DNA of 22,362 nt. Origin: CAYQLK01 sp964418515. GTDB taxonomy: Bacteria; Patescibacteriota; Microgenomatia; CAYQLK01. Shown here piece after piece: positions 1 through 7,537 of the stretch; within the stretch, counting starts at the first letter, position 1, and each line of letters begins with the position of its first letter. The notes beneath the pieces are model-generated. The model made no database searches. It had not been told where the DNA came from and saw only the letters and a program-made list of their open reading frames with translations. The stretch lies in contig CAYQLK010000015.1 of NCBI GenBank assembly GCA_964418515.1, positions 1 to 22,362 on the forward strand, read 5' to 3'. The translations under genes were made by a program, and so were the position numbers.

Positions 1-997
1 CGTTCCTATACACATCATAACTAACAGCACCTGAAGCACTTCCCCATGAAACAAAATTTTGAGTAGCAGAATTCCTAGCTACCGATATAGAGAATGATCC
101 AGGCGGACAAGCAAAGGTGGTGGCTGAGGCTGTATTAGAATTCGCTGAATCCCCTCCGGAACTAGTTGCTTTAACTGTATATGAATACCCAGTATTACAA
201 GTAAGCCCTGTATTTGAATAGCTAGTCGTCGGTGCTACAGTCGAAGCAATTTGAACGCCGCCACGAAAAACTTTATAGCCGGTCGCACCAGTTGACGGAC
301 TCCAACTAAGATTTATTTGCGTTTGAGACACAGCCACCGCAGTCAAATTAAGTGGTGCAGGTGGAGCAGTCGGCTTGTTGCAATAAATATACATTTGACT
401 TGATGACCACGGCCTCGAAGGAAAAAAAGCTGGATCATTATTTACATACAAAATAGGATAAAATGCAGTTTGTGTGCCAGTACTAGGAAACTCTGGACCC
501 GCTGGATTAAAACCTGAACTAAACGTAACCGTAAGCGTTGCAATTGCAGTATCCGAACTTCCAGACGAACTGTATGGATATGAATATGTGCCAGAAACAG
601 GAGACATCGAGACACTTACTCCGCTAGGTAGGGGGCTATTCGGTGTAGATGTATCCCCAATTGTTCCTGCAGAATAATTGGATCTAAAAGTTCCATAAGT
701 TGGAGAAGAAGAATCCCATGCAAATTTCAAGCCAAAATTCCTAAAACCGGTATATGTTGGCGAATTAAAGCTATTTTCGCCATACATTGTCAGTGTATAT
801 GTCCTGCCTGCACAATTCTGATTATATTGGCTATTTCCTTGACTACCATGCGTATCAGCCGCAATCCACCAGTTATCAGCGAATACATCACTAAACCCGA
901 AAGCAAGCTTCAAGACCGCCACACAAACAAAAACAGCTGATAAAAAAGTAATCCTAAAATTTCTTAATGAAAAATTTAAAACCATTTCTCTCTTCAT
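1..997 (-). CDS. Secreted fibronectin type III domain protein, C-terminus beyond window
   Basis: From the ATG at 997 the minus strand stays open for 332 codons to the window edge, so the 3' end is missing. Residues 15-40 form a hydrophobic signal peptide ending in a likely signal peptidase site (VFA before DNWW). Residues 41-208 are a Ser/Thr/Tyr-rich beta-type region I do not recognise. Residues 209-294 are a typical fibronectin type III domain (APLNLTAVAVSQTQINLSW, later GYKVFRGG and TGYSYTVKA). A second similar domain starts near 299 (FVSWGSASGAVSYDVYRN). The start overlaps the stop of the upstream gene in an ATGA arrangement, which implies translational coupling. An ATG at 985 follows a purine-rich stretch and is an alternative start. 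It is probably an adhesin or extracellular binding protein. A C-terminal sortase signal could lie outside the window. Confidence 0.85.
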   Translation of the reverse strand, partial: MKREMVLNFSLRNFRITFLSAVFVCVAVLKLAFGFSDVFADNWWIAADTHGSQGNSQYNQNCAGRTYTLTMYGENSFNSPTYTGFRNFGLKFAWDSSSPTYGTFRSNYSAGTIGDTSTPNSPLPSGVSVSMSPVSGTYSYPYSSSGSSDTAIATLTVTFSSGFNPAGPEFPSTGTQTAFYPILYVNNDPAFFPSRPWSSSQMYIYCNKPTAPPAPLNLTAVAVSQTQINLSWSPSTGATGYKVFRGGVQIASTVAPTTSYSNTGLTCNTGYSYTVKATSSGGDSANSNTASATTFACPPGSFSISVARNSATQNFVSWGSASGAVSYDVYRN

Positions 998-1491
998 TTA
1001 GGTATGACTGTTTCAAACCATTTAATATTAACAACCTTATCTGTGGAAACAGAGATCTCCCGATTTAAATCAAGCGAACTAGTCAAATATATTCTATCTC
1101 CACTTTTAATTTCATTAAAATTTGCAGCCCCTAACATCTCTTCAACATTATTTTCAATAAAACGATTTTTACTTATACTTGAAGAAGTATCAACCGCAAC
1201 TTGATACTCTTTCCCATTATCAGATTGAACTGTCAGAATTACACTCTTTGCATTTCCCGACACAGTCAAACTTTTCGATTCCGTAACTTTGGAAACTGTT
1301 CCCCAAATATCCAGCAACTTATCTGGATTTAAGTTTTGACCAAAACTCGTTCTCGTGTCAGATTTATTTGCATTCTGTAAGGTTTTTTTTGAGTTCAGTA
1401 TCACCAATAGTGAGCCGACTACGAAAACCATAACAACACAAAAAACCACAACATATACGATTTTGGGGCGCAATTTATGGGGCAATCTCAT
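994..1491 (-). CDS. Single-pass membrane protein with extracytoplasmic beta domain
   Basis: This 165-aa protein starts at the ATG at 1491. The frame can be extended to a TTG at 1527, but that lies deeper inside the upstream gene. A short basic N-terminus (MRLPHKLRPK) is followed by a membrane segment at about residues 11-32, then a polar linker. Residues 54-165 have an alternating beta pattern (DIWGTVSKV, SVILTVQSDNGKEYQVAV, IKSGDRIYL) that looks like a small OB-like barrel of the DUF5666 kind; that resemblance is by eye only. It overlaps the upstream gene by 17 bases and its TGA overlaps the ATG of the next gene, so three secreted products are probably made in a coupled way. The function is unknown. 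It may be an accessory membrane partner of the modular surface proteins on either side. Confidence 0.8.
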   Translation of the reverse strand: MRLPHKLRPKIVYVVVFCVVMVFVVGSLLVILNSKKTLQNANKSDTRTSFGQNLNPDKLLDIWGTVSKVTESKSLTVSGNAKSVILTVQSDNGKEYQVAVDTSSSISKNRFIENNVEEMLGAANFNEIKSGDRIYLTSSLDLNREISVSTDKVVNIKWFETVIPK

Positions 1492-4400
1492 TCCAGGATG
1501 TGTTGGAAACTGAAAGTAAGTCTCCAAAAATTATTAAATACTTAGGCTGGTAATTGATAAGTTCGCCTGGATCATCTGCTACATCATCTGGAGCCCCAGT
1601 ACCTGGATCAATAATTCTGTCAAGTGCAAATCCTCCATAGCTATAAACAGCACCATCAATCACTAATTGATCAGTAAATTGTATCGATGGTAAATTGTAT
1701 GCGGATCGAAAAGTGTTCTGCGCTATATAAATACCATCTGCTCGAGTTACAGTATCGCGAATATTAATATCGCCTTCGACCATAAACACTACACCATTCT
1801 GATTACCGGCAATCGTTAAATCGTTTTCAATATACAAATTACCTGACCTGACTATTATCACAACAGGACCAGTAAACGAATAATTGCCTGTGTATGTTAG
1901 ATTTCCACTTGTTGTATATATTCCGCCCGGCAAAGCGCTAGGTGCAGGCAAAGCCACCGCTTTGGACTCATACATCGACATTAATTGTGAAAATGTTGCA
2001 GGATTCGTACTGAATTTATCATCATCGGACACAGACCAATTTTGACTTCGGAAACTAGAAATTCCCCCACTCTTTGATAATTGTAGAAAAGTCGTATTAA
2101 ACTTCCCGACAGGTGCATCAGTTCCACCATCAATGATACTTCCACTTGCAACATCTCCGCCTGTCGTTTGCATCCATCCAAATATATCCTTCTTCAAACA
2201 GAATGCTCCAAGCGAATCAGCGTGCCCACAAGTATTAACGGCTGTTACGTACACATACAATATCGAATCTTCTGGGAATCCCTCGCTTTGAGCGGGTAAT
2301 GCTCCAATAGCACCATGTGGGGTCAACTTCGAATAATCGCTTGAGTTCCAATCAAAATCCTGATCAGATCCGAGCAACGTTCCGGTAGTCCAATAATTCT
2401 CCTGCGTATTCCAGTCAACTGATGTCGCAGTAGCTGTCAATGGATCTTGGTCCCCATCATCTGTAATCCTAAATTCATAGTAGCCTGTCGGATCACCTTT
2501 TAGGTTGCCAATCCACTGAACATAAGGCATTCTCGACATTGTTGGTGGATGTCCACCTGAATACCCTGCAATTGCCCCGATAAATACCGGAGTATCAGGT
2601 ATTTCATACATACAAGGTGGTTCATTACCACAATCAGTCGAGCTTGGAATGGTAAAGGCTTGACTAGCTCTCAAAACACCAGTTGGATATATTCCAGAAT
2701 ACAAGCTCAAAGTACCTGACGCATCAAAAGAATACACCCCCGCCAAGAGATTTACATAACTTCCAGAACTACCAGAAGTATAAGGTAAACTGGCTGGAGA
2801 GAAAGAGTTCATTATGTACCAGTTCGATGTAGAATTTACATTAAACCTAATAACCCCTCCTGTACTTGGTGGTGTTTGAGGCCAGCACTCAGATGTTCCA
2901 GTCATACTCCAAGATTGTGGAGTTGGTGTAGGGGTCGGCGTAGCAGTTGGTGCAACACCACATGCCGCAGCAGTTGGTATTGTGTAAGAAAAACTATCCC
3001 TCAATACTCCAGTACTATAACTTCCACTGTACAAACTAATCGTACCCGACACTCCAAATGGATACACTCCGCCAAGAAGATTAGTATAGGTTCCAGAATT
3101 TCCAGAATATGTCGGATTTGAACCTGAAGCAGAGTCAACAACATACCACACGGCCGGAGCAGAAACATTAAACCTTACTACCCCGCCTGAGGCATTGTAA
3201 CATTCACCTGCCCCACTGACATCCCAAGATACAGGTGGAGGTGTGGGTGTTGGAGTAGCGGTTGGTGGAGGAGCACAATTTCCAGTTATAACATCAGCTT
3301 GATAAATAATTGGCCCATTTGCATTTGCTGGCGCAGTTGACCCTCCATTCCTAAATTCCGTACGATACCTACGATTACTGGCAAGTCCAGTGAAGTTATT
3401 ATAATCAAGACCAACTGCCTCATAATACCCAACCATATTGCCAGTTGTTGTGTCTATTACTTTATACACAACCACAAATCCTGAAGAAAAAGAACTCATT
3501 CTGATTCGTGCAGCGCCAAACCCACAATCTGAACTCACATTATAACTTGCGGGCGGAGGTGGCAATGTCGGGGTTGGAACTGGTGGAGTTGCTGTTGGTG
3601 TCGGGGTCGGTGTGCCCCCACCACAATCAGATCTTGAAGTTGCTCCTCCATTATTTGCCATTATAGTTAAGCTGGAATAATTTCTTAACGCCACATAATA
3701 ATATGTCCCTTGATTCAAGCCCGTATAAACCCTCGACCCACTTCCGGACAGCGCACCAAACGTCGATTGGCTCCAGCCAAACTGAGTCGATTGCAAATAC
3801 CCTTGATTCCCTGAAGGTATCGAATAATTAACTGTGACATTAACCCTCCCAGCTGAACAAACCTCGCTTGTTGTAATTGACCAACTACCAGAAGATGGAG
3901 TTGGAGTTGGTGTATTTGTTGGTGTTCCACCACAAACATTCGTTGCGGTCGTAAAATTATTTCCCGATCTTGACGGCCCAATATTACTCCCCAAATATGG
4001 CCTAACCGACCAAGAAATACCTACACCTGGACTAAAACCGTTTACAGTCAAGGTACTAATATCACCAACAGTTTGCGTAAACACTTGACCTGTAGAAATA
4101 ACTGTCCAAGTTACTTCATAATTCCACCCTGTCTGTACTCGCCCCCACGAAAAATCAACTTTAGAATCATTCTCGTAACAATATGGATTAGCACTAGCAC
4201 TCGAAACAACTAGAGGTGGCGTCGGTGTTGGGGTAGCAGTTGGAGGAACATAATCAGGAAAATCACAGCTAACATTTATAGTCACACGATAAAAAAGAGG
4301 ATTCTCTGTAGGTGGAATCCCATCCGTTGGATCAACACACTGGACACCACTTTGATAAGTAGCATACCACCAGACGTAATATGGGGGATTTTCTCCACCT

Positions 4401-4729
4401 GACAAAACCGGATAGGCTGACACCCAATTGTAACTTGACCCATTCGCCGGTGGTAAATAACCATAATTCATATCACCAGGGTCACCAATTCGCTCACAAC
4501 CAGGAATTGTACTTGGGTCGTATTGTACATTTGGACAATTCCCAAATAGATAAACAAAATGAATATTCAATGGAACACTTTCGGTGTTAGAAAAATACGC
4601 GCTAACATATTTATCAACTGCATAAACTTCACCATCGCCAGCTGAACTCTTAACCACAAAAAAAGCAGCAAATACAAACACTCCAATTACTAAATTAAGA
4701 ATAAGTTTACTGAGCTTGGACATTTTCAT
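1475..4729 (-). CDS. Modular secreted surface protein with five Cys-bounded domains on Thr/Pro linkers
   Basis: This 1084-aa protein has a signal peptide at residues 1-37 (hydrophobic core LILNLVIGVFVFAAFFVV, site VYA). A Tyr/Trp-rich N-terminal domain (about 38-160) is followed by five modules of 90-95 residues separated by linkers such as PTATPTPTPP. Each module starts just before one Cys and ends on another (for example SEC to DCG), suggesting one disulfide closing each module. The last two modules are clear duplicates, sharing GVLR and SGTxSLYSG. The region after about 700 is different. It ends in a beta-rich part (GNLTYTGNYSFTGPVVIIV, GNLYIENDLTIAGNQ, LVIDGAVYSYGG) and finishes SWNEIAP, with no membrane anchor or LPxTG-like tail. 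It overlaps both neighbouring genes. An ATG at 4723 is an alternative start. It is probably an adhesin or pilus-like surface component; the family is not recognised. Confidence 0.85.
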   Translation of the reverse strand: MKMSKLSKLILNLVIGVFVFAAFFVVKSSAGDGEVYAVDKYVSAYFSNTESVPLNIHFVYLFGNCPNVQYDPSTIPGCERIGDPGDMNYGYLPPANGSSYNWVSAYPVLSGGENPPYYVWWYATYQSGVQCVDPTDGIPPTENPLFYRVTINVSCDFPDYVPPTATPTPTPPLVVSSASANPYCYENDSKVDFSWGRVQTGWNYEVTWTVISTGQVFTQTVGDISTLTVNGFSPGVGISWSVRPYLGSNIGPSRSGNNFTTATNVCGGTPTNTPTPTPSSGSWSITTSEVCSAGRVNVTVNYSIPSGNQGYLQSTQFGWSQSTFGALSGSGSRVYTGLNQGTYYYVALRNYSSLTIMANNGGATSRSDCGGGTPTPTPTATPPVPTPTLPPPPASYNVSSDCGFGAARIRMSSFSSGFVVVYKVIDTTTGNMVGYYEAVGLDYNNFTGLASNRRYRTEFRNGGSTAPANANGPIIYQADVITGNCAPPPTATPTPTPPPVSWDVSGAGECYNASGGVVRFNVSAPAVWYVVDSASGSNPTYSGNSGTYTNLLGGVYPFGVSGTISLYSGSYSTGVLRDSFSYTIPTAAACGVAPTATPTPTPTPQSWSMTGTSECWPQTPPSTGGVIRFNVNSTSNWYIMNSFSPASLPYTSGSSGSYVNLLAGVYSFDASGTLSLYSGIYPTGVLRASQAFTIPSSTDCGNEPPCMYEIPDTPVFIGAIAGYSGGHPPTMSRMPYVQWIGNLKGDPTGYYEFRITDDGDQDPLTATATSVDWNTQENYWTTGTLLGSDQDFDWNSSDYSKLTPHGAIGALPAQSEGFPEDSILYVYVTAVNTCGHADSLGAFCLKKDIFGWMQTTGGDVASGSIIDGGTDAPVGKFNTTFLQLSKSGGISSFRSQNWSVSDDDKFSTNPATFSQLMSMYESKAVALPAPSALPGGIYTTSGNLTYTGNYSFTGPVVIIVRSGNLYIENDLTIAGNQNGVVFMVEGDINIRDTVTRADGIYIAQNTFRSAYNLPSIQFTDQLVIDGAVYSYGGFALDRIIDPGTGAPDDVADDPGELINYQPKYLIIFGDLLSVSNTSWNEIAP
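2900..4260 (-). repeat. Thr/Pro linker repeats between modules
   Basis: Five low-complexity stretches, seen on the plus strand as GTTGGTGTCGGGGTCGG-like DNA, encode (T/P/A)-rich linkers at about 2918-2955, 3230-3278, 3552-3622, 3893-3938 and 4210-4255. They mark the domain borders in the 1084-aa surface protein. Their similarity at DNA level makes them likely sites of module gain and loss by recombination. Confidence 0.75.
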
Positions 4730-5462
4730 TGGTTATCTTATATCCATCCTGCGATTTATAAAATTGATATTTTGTTGGAAATTTTTCAGAGATTAAAGTC
4801 TCAAAAGCAACAATTGATGTTTTTAATTTATCATTAGATTTGTCCTGATCCAAAACAGCTACACAATTTTTGTATGCCTGATTGTATGCAGTAATCGCCT
4901 TAGACTCCTCCAAAAACTCATAACTTCCCAATGCTACTAAGCTCTTTACTGTAACATCCTCGAGATAAGGACTTTTTGAACTATCCTTCACCTCCGATAT
5001 TAGAGTCACAACAACCTCAGGCTCATTCCCACTCATACACTCTTTTTCATCAATACATGGAATAACAAAATCTGCTCTATTAAATTCTTTGGGGAAATCT
5101 TTTTTGGCTGAGGCCCACAACTCTTCCAAATTTTTCTCTTTCTCATCACTTGGACGAATCACATAATCACTCAAACTCTGCTCAAACAAAGCAACATAGC
5201 CTAAATATGTTTTATTTTGCTCCAATTCCTTCTTCTGATACCCGGCAACCTTTCCAGCATCCACCTCTTCGCCCATCGATTCTGCTTGATTTGATAATTT
5301 TTTAGTTAGATTATCTGTATTATTTTTTACCCAAAACAATGCGCCAGCCACAAGCAAAACGAACAATAACACTATTACAATAAGATAAAGCTTGGTGTAT
5401 CCTCCCACATCTTCACGACCAAAATTCGCACGATATAACTTAAACCTAGGCAGTATCCACAT
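4707..5462 (-). CDS. Single-pass membrane protein of unknown function
   Basis: This protein has 251 aa from the ATG at 5462; a GTG two codons upstream (5468) is the other option, and neither has a clear ribosome binding site. Residues 1-23 are basic and probably cytoplasmic, and 24-45 are a membrane segment (LYLIVIVLLFVLLVAGALFW). The remaining roughly 205 residues are mostly helical and acidic, outside the membrane. Two Cys close together (CIDEKEC) and a later one (KNC) could form a disulfide. The end of the gene overlaps the start of the 1084-aa surface protein by 23 bases (17 if the ATG at 4723 is used), so the two are probably translationally coupled and may act together at the envelope. 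No known family is recognised. Confidence 0.8.
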   Translation of the reverse strand: MWILPRFKLYRANFGREDVGGYTKLYLIVIVLLFVLLVAGALFWVKNNTDNLTKKLSNQAESMGEEVDAGKVAGYQKKELEQNKTYLGYVALFEQSLSDYVIRPSDEKEKNLEELWASAKKDFPKEFNRADFVIPCIDEKECMSGNEPEVVVTLISEVKDSSKSPYLEDVTVKSLVALGSYEFLEESKAITAYNQAYKNCVAVLDQDKSNDKLKTSIVAFETLISEKFPTKYQFYKSQDGYKITNENVQAQ

Positions 5463-5505
5463 AAACACATCTTATTGCGTTTACCCCCACTAAGTCAATC
5501 GATTT

Positions 5506-6180
5506 TTACTTTGCTTTTTCCAAAACAATGTCACAACCAGACACATCCTTGATTGCATTAACCTTTCGAGCTACATTTTGCTCCCACGCGGCAACCAACT
5601 CGGCCTTATTTGATGCTGGCAACCCTTTTTCTTGCAAGTGTTCTACAATTAGCACTTCAACACCCGCCTTCAAACCTTTAGCCAGCTCGCTAACAGCAGC
5701 ATCATCTTGAGATTCGGCAATCACAGTAAGTTCTGCATAAATAGTCGCAATCTGACCAGCCAAAGTAAACTTATTGGGATTTTTCTTATAAAGTGCCTCT
5801 ATTTGGTCAGCGTATGCGTTTATTGTGTCAATATTACATGAACCCTTGGGAACCGTTTTTCCCATATAAACTTCGGTCAAACCAGCTTTAATCGCGGCAA
5901 CATCAGAAATAGGCTTAATTACCTCAGCTTTAGGCGTTGGTGTTTCCACTGCCTTTGCTGTCGGCTCAACAGTAATCTCAATTGTTGCTGTCAGGCTTGG
6001 CTCAGCTGTTACTTCAGCTCCCAACACTGCACTTTTATCACCCTCTCCGCCTCCGCAGTCAACTGCTCCTACTCCGGCCAAAGCCAAACTAGTTGCAGCA
6101 AACACCCGCACTTTCCACGGAACTCGATTTATATTTTTTTCTGATAAAACTTGTGGTGAATAACTTAATTTTTCCGACAT
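5506..6180 (-). CDS. Small secreted or membrane-anchored protein with Thr/Pro linker
   Basis: This protein has 224 aa from the ATG at 6180, chosen because AGAAAGG lies just upstream. The open frame runs on to a TTG at 6204 that lacks such a site. A hydrophobic segment (about 26-40, VFAATSLALAGVGAV) is followed by DCGGG. The Cys at 42 recalls a lipobox, but Asp at -1 is atypical. A second possible processing site is AVLG before AEVTAE at 51-54. Residues 60-90 are a Thr/Pro/Val linker, and residues about 92-224 form a helical domain with Cys near each end (GSCNID and SGCDIV) that may pair. The function is unknown. It lies 43 bases upstream of the next membrane-protein gene and 77 bases after the sortase gene, and has its own candidate promoter. 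Confidence 0.8.
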   Translation of the reverse strand: MSEKLSYSPQVLSEKNINRVPWKVRVFAATSLALAGVGAVDCGGGEGDKSAVLGAEVTAEPSLTATIEITVEPTAKAVETPTPKAEVIKPISDVAAIKAGLTEVYMGKTVPKGSCNIDTINAYADQIEALYKKNPNKFTLAGQIATIYAELTVIAESQDDAAVSELAKGLKAGVEVLIVEHLQEKGLPASNKAELVAAWEQNVARKVNAIKDVSGCDIVLEKAK

Positions 6181-6224
6181 TTTGCCTTTCTTTCTGGGCA
6201 GCAATCAAGCTTTTAAGTAAACAC

Positions 6225-6230
6225 ATTATA
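6225..6230 (-). promoter_or_regulatory. Candidate -10 box upstream of the Thr/Pro-linker protein gene
   Basis: A perfect TATAAT lies on the minus strand between the sortase stop and the ATG at 6180, giving an expected start of transcription about 38 bases before that ATG. No good -35 box sits 17 bases upstream. It could be an internal promoter that separates expression of the five downstream genes from the sortase. Confidence 0.35.
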
Positions 6231-6257
6231 CAACACCTTTGCAAGTCTATAGGCCTA

Positions 6258-7007
6258 TTACAATCTCTCGGGCACTTTCGCACCTTCGGGGTTAGCTAAC
6301 TTTGCAATTACCAAAAGTCTCTTCCAAGTTGTACCTGGCGGATCACAAGTTTGCATAATCAGTAACGGTTCCTGTGTATCAAGATTGTAGTAACTGGTGT
6401 CATTGGCATCAACCACAACTTTGTCATCAACAATGTAATCGTATCTGACATCGTTAAAATATGTAATTATCCTGTCACCCACCTCAAGCTCTCGTAGTAA
6501 ATAAAAAATCGCATTATATCTAGGCACATCCCATACATTCTGAGTCGAGTGCGAAAAAAGAAAAGAGACCCCTTTTTGACCAGGAAAAACACTACCTTTA
6601 GCGTGAGCAATTCCCTGTTTTAGCGCTTTCTCATATTCTGCTCTGTTAGAAGGATCAATATTCGGAATAATCGTAGAATTTGCACCGATTTTTTCAACCA
6701 CAACCCCAAATTTTGTCGATTTAGGCACAATTGTGGAAAAGGTTGTACCAGACTCATCCTCAATCAAATCACCAAAACCAACTTCAGGCGTTGGACTTAT
6801 CTCCTCGTTAGATATATCCTCATCTCCCAAAGAACTATTATCACTAACTCCAAATTTCACCCCTAAAACATCATCAAAACGATATTTAACCTCAGCTGAT
6901 AATATTGGCCAAAATGTAATTACAAGCGTAATGACTGAGCCTAAGATCAAAAAATTACCCAATGTACGTACCCAAACAGTCACAAAATAATCTTTCCGTC
7001 TCTTCAT
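6258..7007 (-). CDS. Sortase family transpeptidase
   Basis: Sortases cut a C-terminal sorting signal and join the protein to a cell-surface nucleophile. This one has 249 aa from the ATG at 7007, chosen for the AGGAAA just before it; an ATG at 7019 and a TTG at 7061 are in frame. A membrane segment lies at about residues 19-36, then a Ser/Thr/acidic linker and the catalytic domain from about residue 100. Three expected active-site residues are present: His153 in FLFSHS, Cys221 in LLIMQTCDPPGTTWKRLLV and Arg230 in the same stretch. The TC.PPGTT..R pattern is closest to class D/E-like sortases, by eye. It is the first gene of a run of surface-protein genes, which fits a dedicated sorting role, but no complete protein in the window carries an obvious LPxTG-like tail. 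Confidence 0.92.
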   Translation of the reverse strand: MKRRKDYFVTVWVRTLGNFLILGSVITLVITFWPILSAEVKYRFDDVLGVKFGVSDNSSLGDEDISNEEISPTPEVGFGDLIEDESGTTFSTIVPKSTKFGVVVEKIGANSTIIPNIDPSNRAEYEKALKQGIAHAKGSVFPGQKGVSFLFSHSTQNVWDVPRYNAIFYLLRELEVGDRIITYFNDVRYDYIVDDKVVVDANDTSYYNLDTQEPLLIMQTCDPPGTTWKRLLVIAKLANPEGAKVPERL

Positions 7008-7094
7008 TTTCCTAGTCATATAATTTATGATTTCTAACCTACAATTCAAGCATTGTCTCAAGTCTTCAAATTTAAGAAATTTTTGCTAATTTCC

Positions 7095-7102
7095 ATTATA
7101 TT
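7095..7102. promoter_or_regulatory. Overlapping divergent -10 boxes between sortase and PrsW-like genes
   Basis: In the 101-base divergent spacer, TATAAT on the minus strand (7100-7095) overlaps TATATT on the plus strand (7097-7102). The plus-strand box is only six bases before the ATG at 7109, so that transcript would be leaderless or nearly so. No convincing -35 box accompanies either one. Confidence 0.3.
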
Positions 7103-7108
7103 AAAGCC

Positions 7109-7537
7109 ATGTCAGAAAAAAACGACAATTTACCCGTAATTTTTTTCATTTGCATAGCAACACTAATAGTGCCAATTATACTCATGCCAATCGAAAAAAT
7201 CGCTCCGTATCCATTTGTATTTGAAGAAATTCTTAAAGCCGTGCTTGTTTTATTAATTTTAAATTTTTCAAAACACCAAAAACAATTAGTATTAATGATT
7301 ACCATAACATTCCTTTTTGCACTTTCTGAAAACATATTTTACTCTACTAATTTTATAACTAACGGAATTCTTTACAACTTTTGGCAACGATTTATTCTCA
7401 CTACTACTCTGCATATATTAACCGCATTAATTATTTTTATTCCAAGCCAGAAAAAAATAGAACTCATTACCCCTGTAACAATTCTGGCGATGATAATACA
7501 TTATTTTTACAATCAATTAGCTCTACTTGCATTTTAA
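7109..7537 (+). CDS. PrsW-like intramembrane protease
   Basis: This is a very hydrophobic 142-aa protein with about four to five membrane segments. It carries the pattern of the PrsW family of membrane-embedded glutamic proteases: EE at 39-40 with K43 (FEEILKAVLVL), EN at 74-75 with Y78 (FALSENIFY), R94, H102 (TTTLHILTALII) and H131/N135 (IIHYFYNQ). It is shorter than typical PrsW proteins, so it may be a minimal core. In Bacillus the family member starts cleavage of an anti-sigma factor; here no anti-sigma factor is visible, so the substrate is unknown. Its TAA is followed at once by the ATG of the next gene, so the two are co-transcribed. No strong ribosome binding site precedes it. Confidence 0.75.
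   Translation: MSEKNDNLPVIFFICIATLIVPIILMPIEKIAPYPFVFEEILKAVLVLLILNFSKHQKQLVLMITITFLFALSENIFYSTNFITNGILYNFWQRFILTTTLHILTALIIFIPSQKKIELITPVTILAMIIHYFYNQLALLAF

Noticed and set aside
7096..7335. Minus-strand frame of 79 codons opposite the PrsW-like gene
   Set aside because: The plus-strand frame carries the conserved EE..K, EN..Y and H..YN pattern; this one is its antisense shadow.
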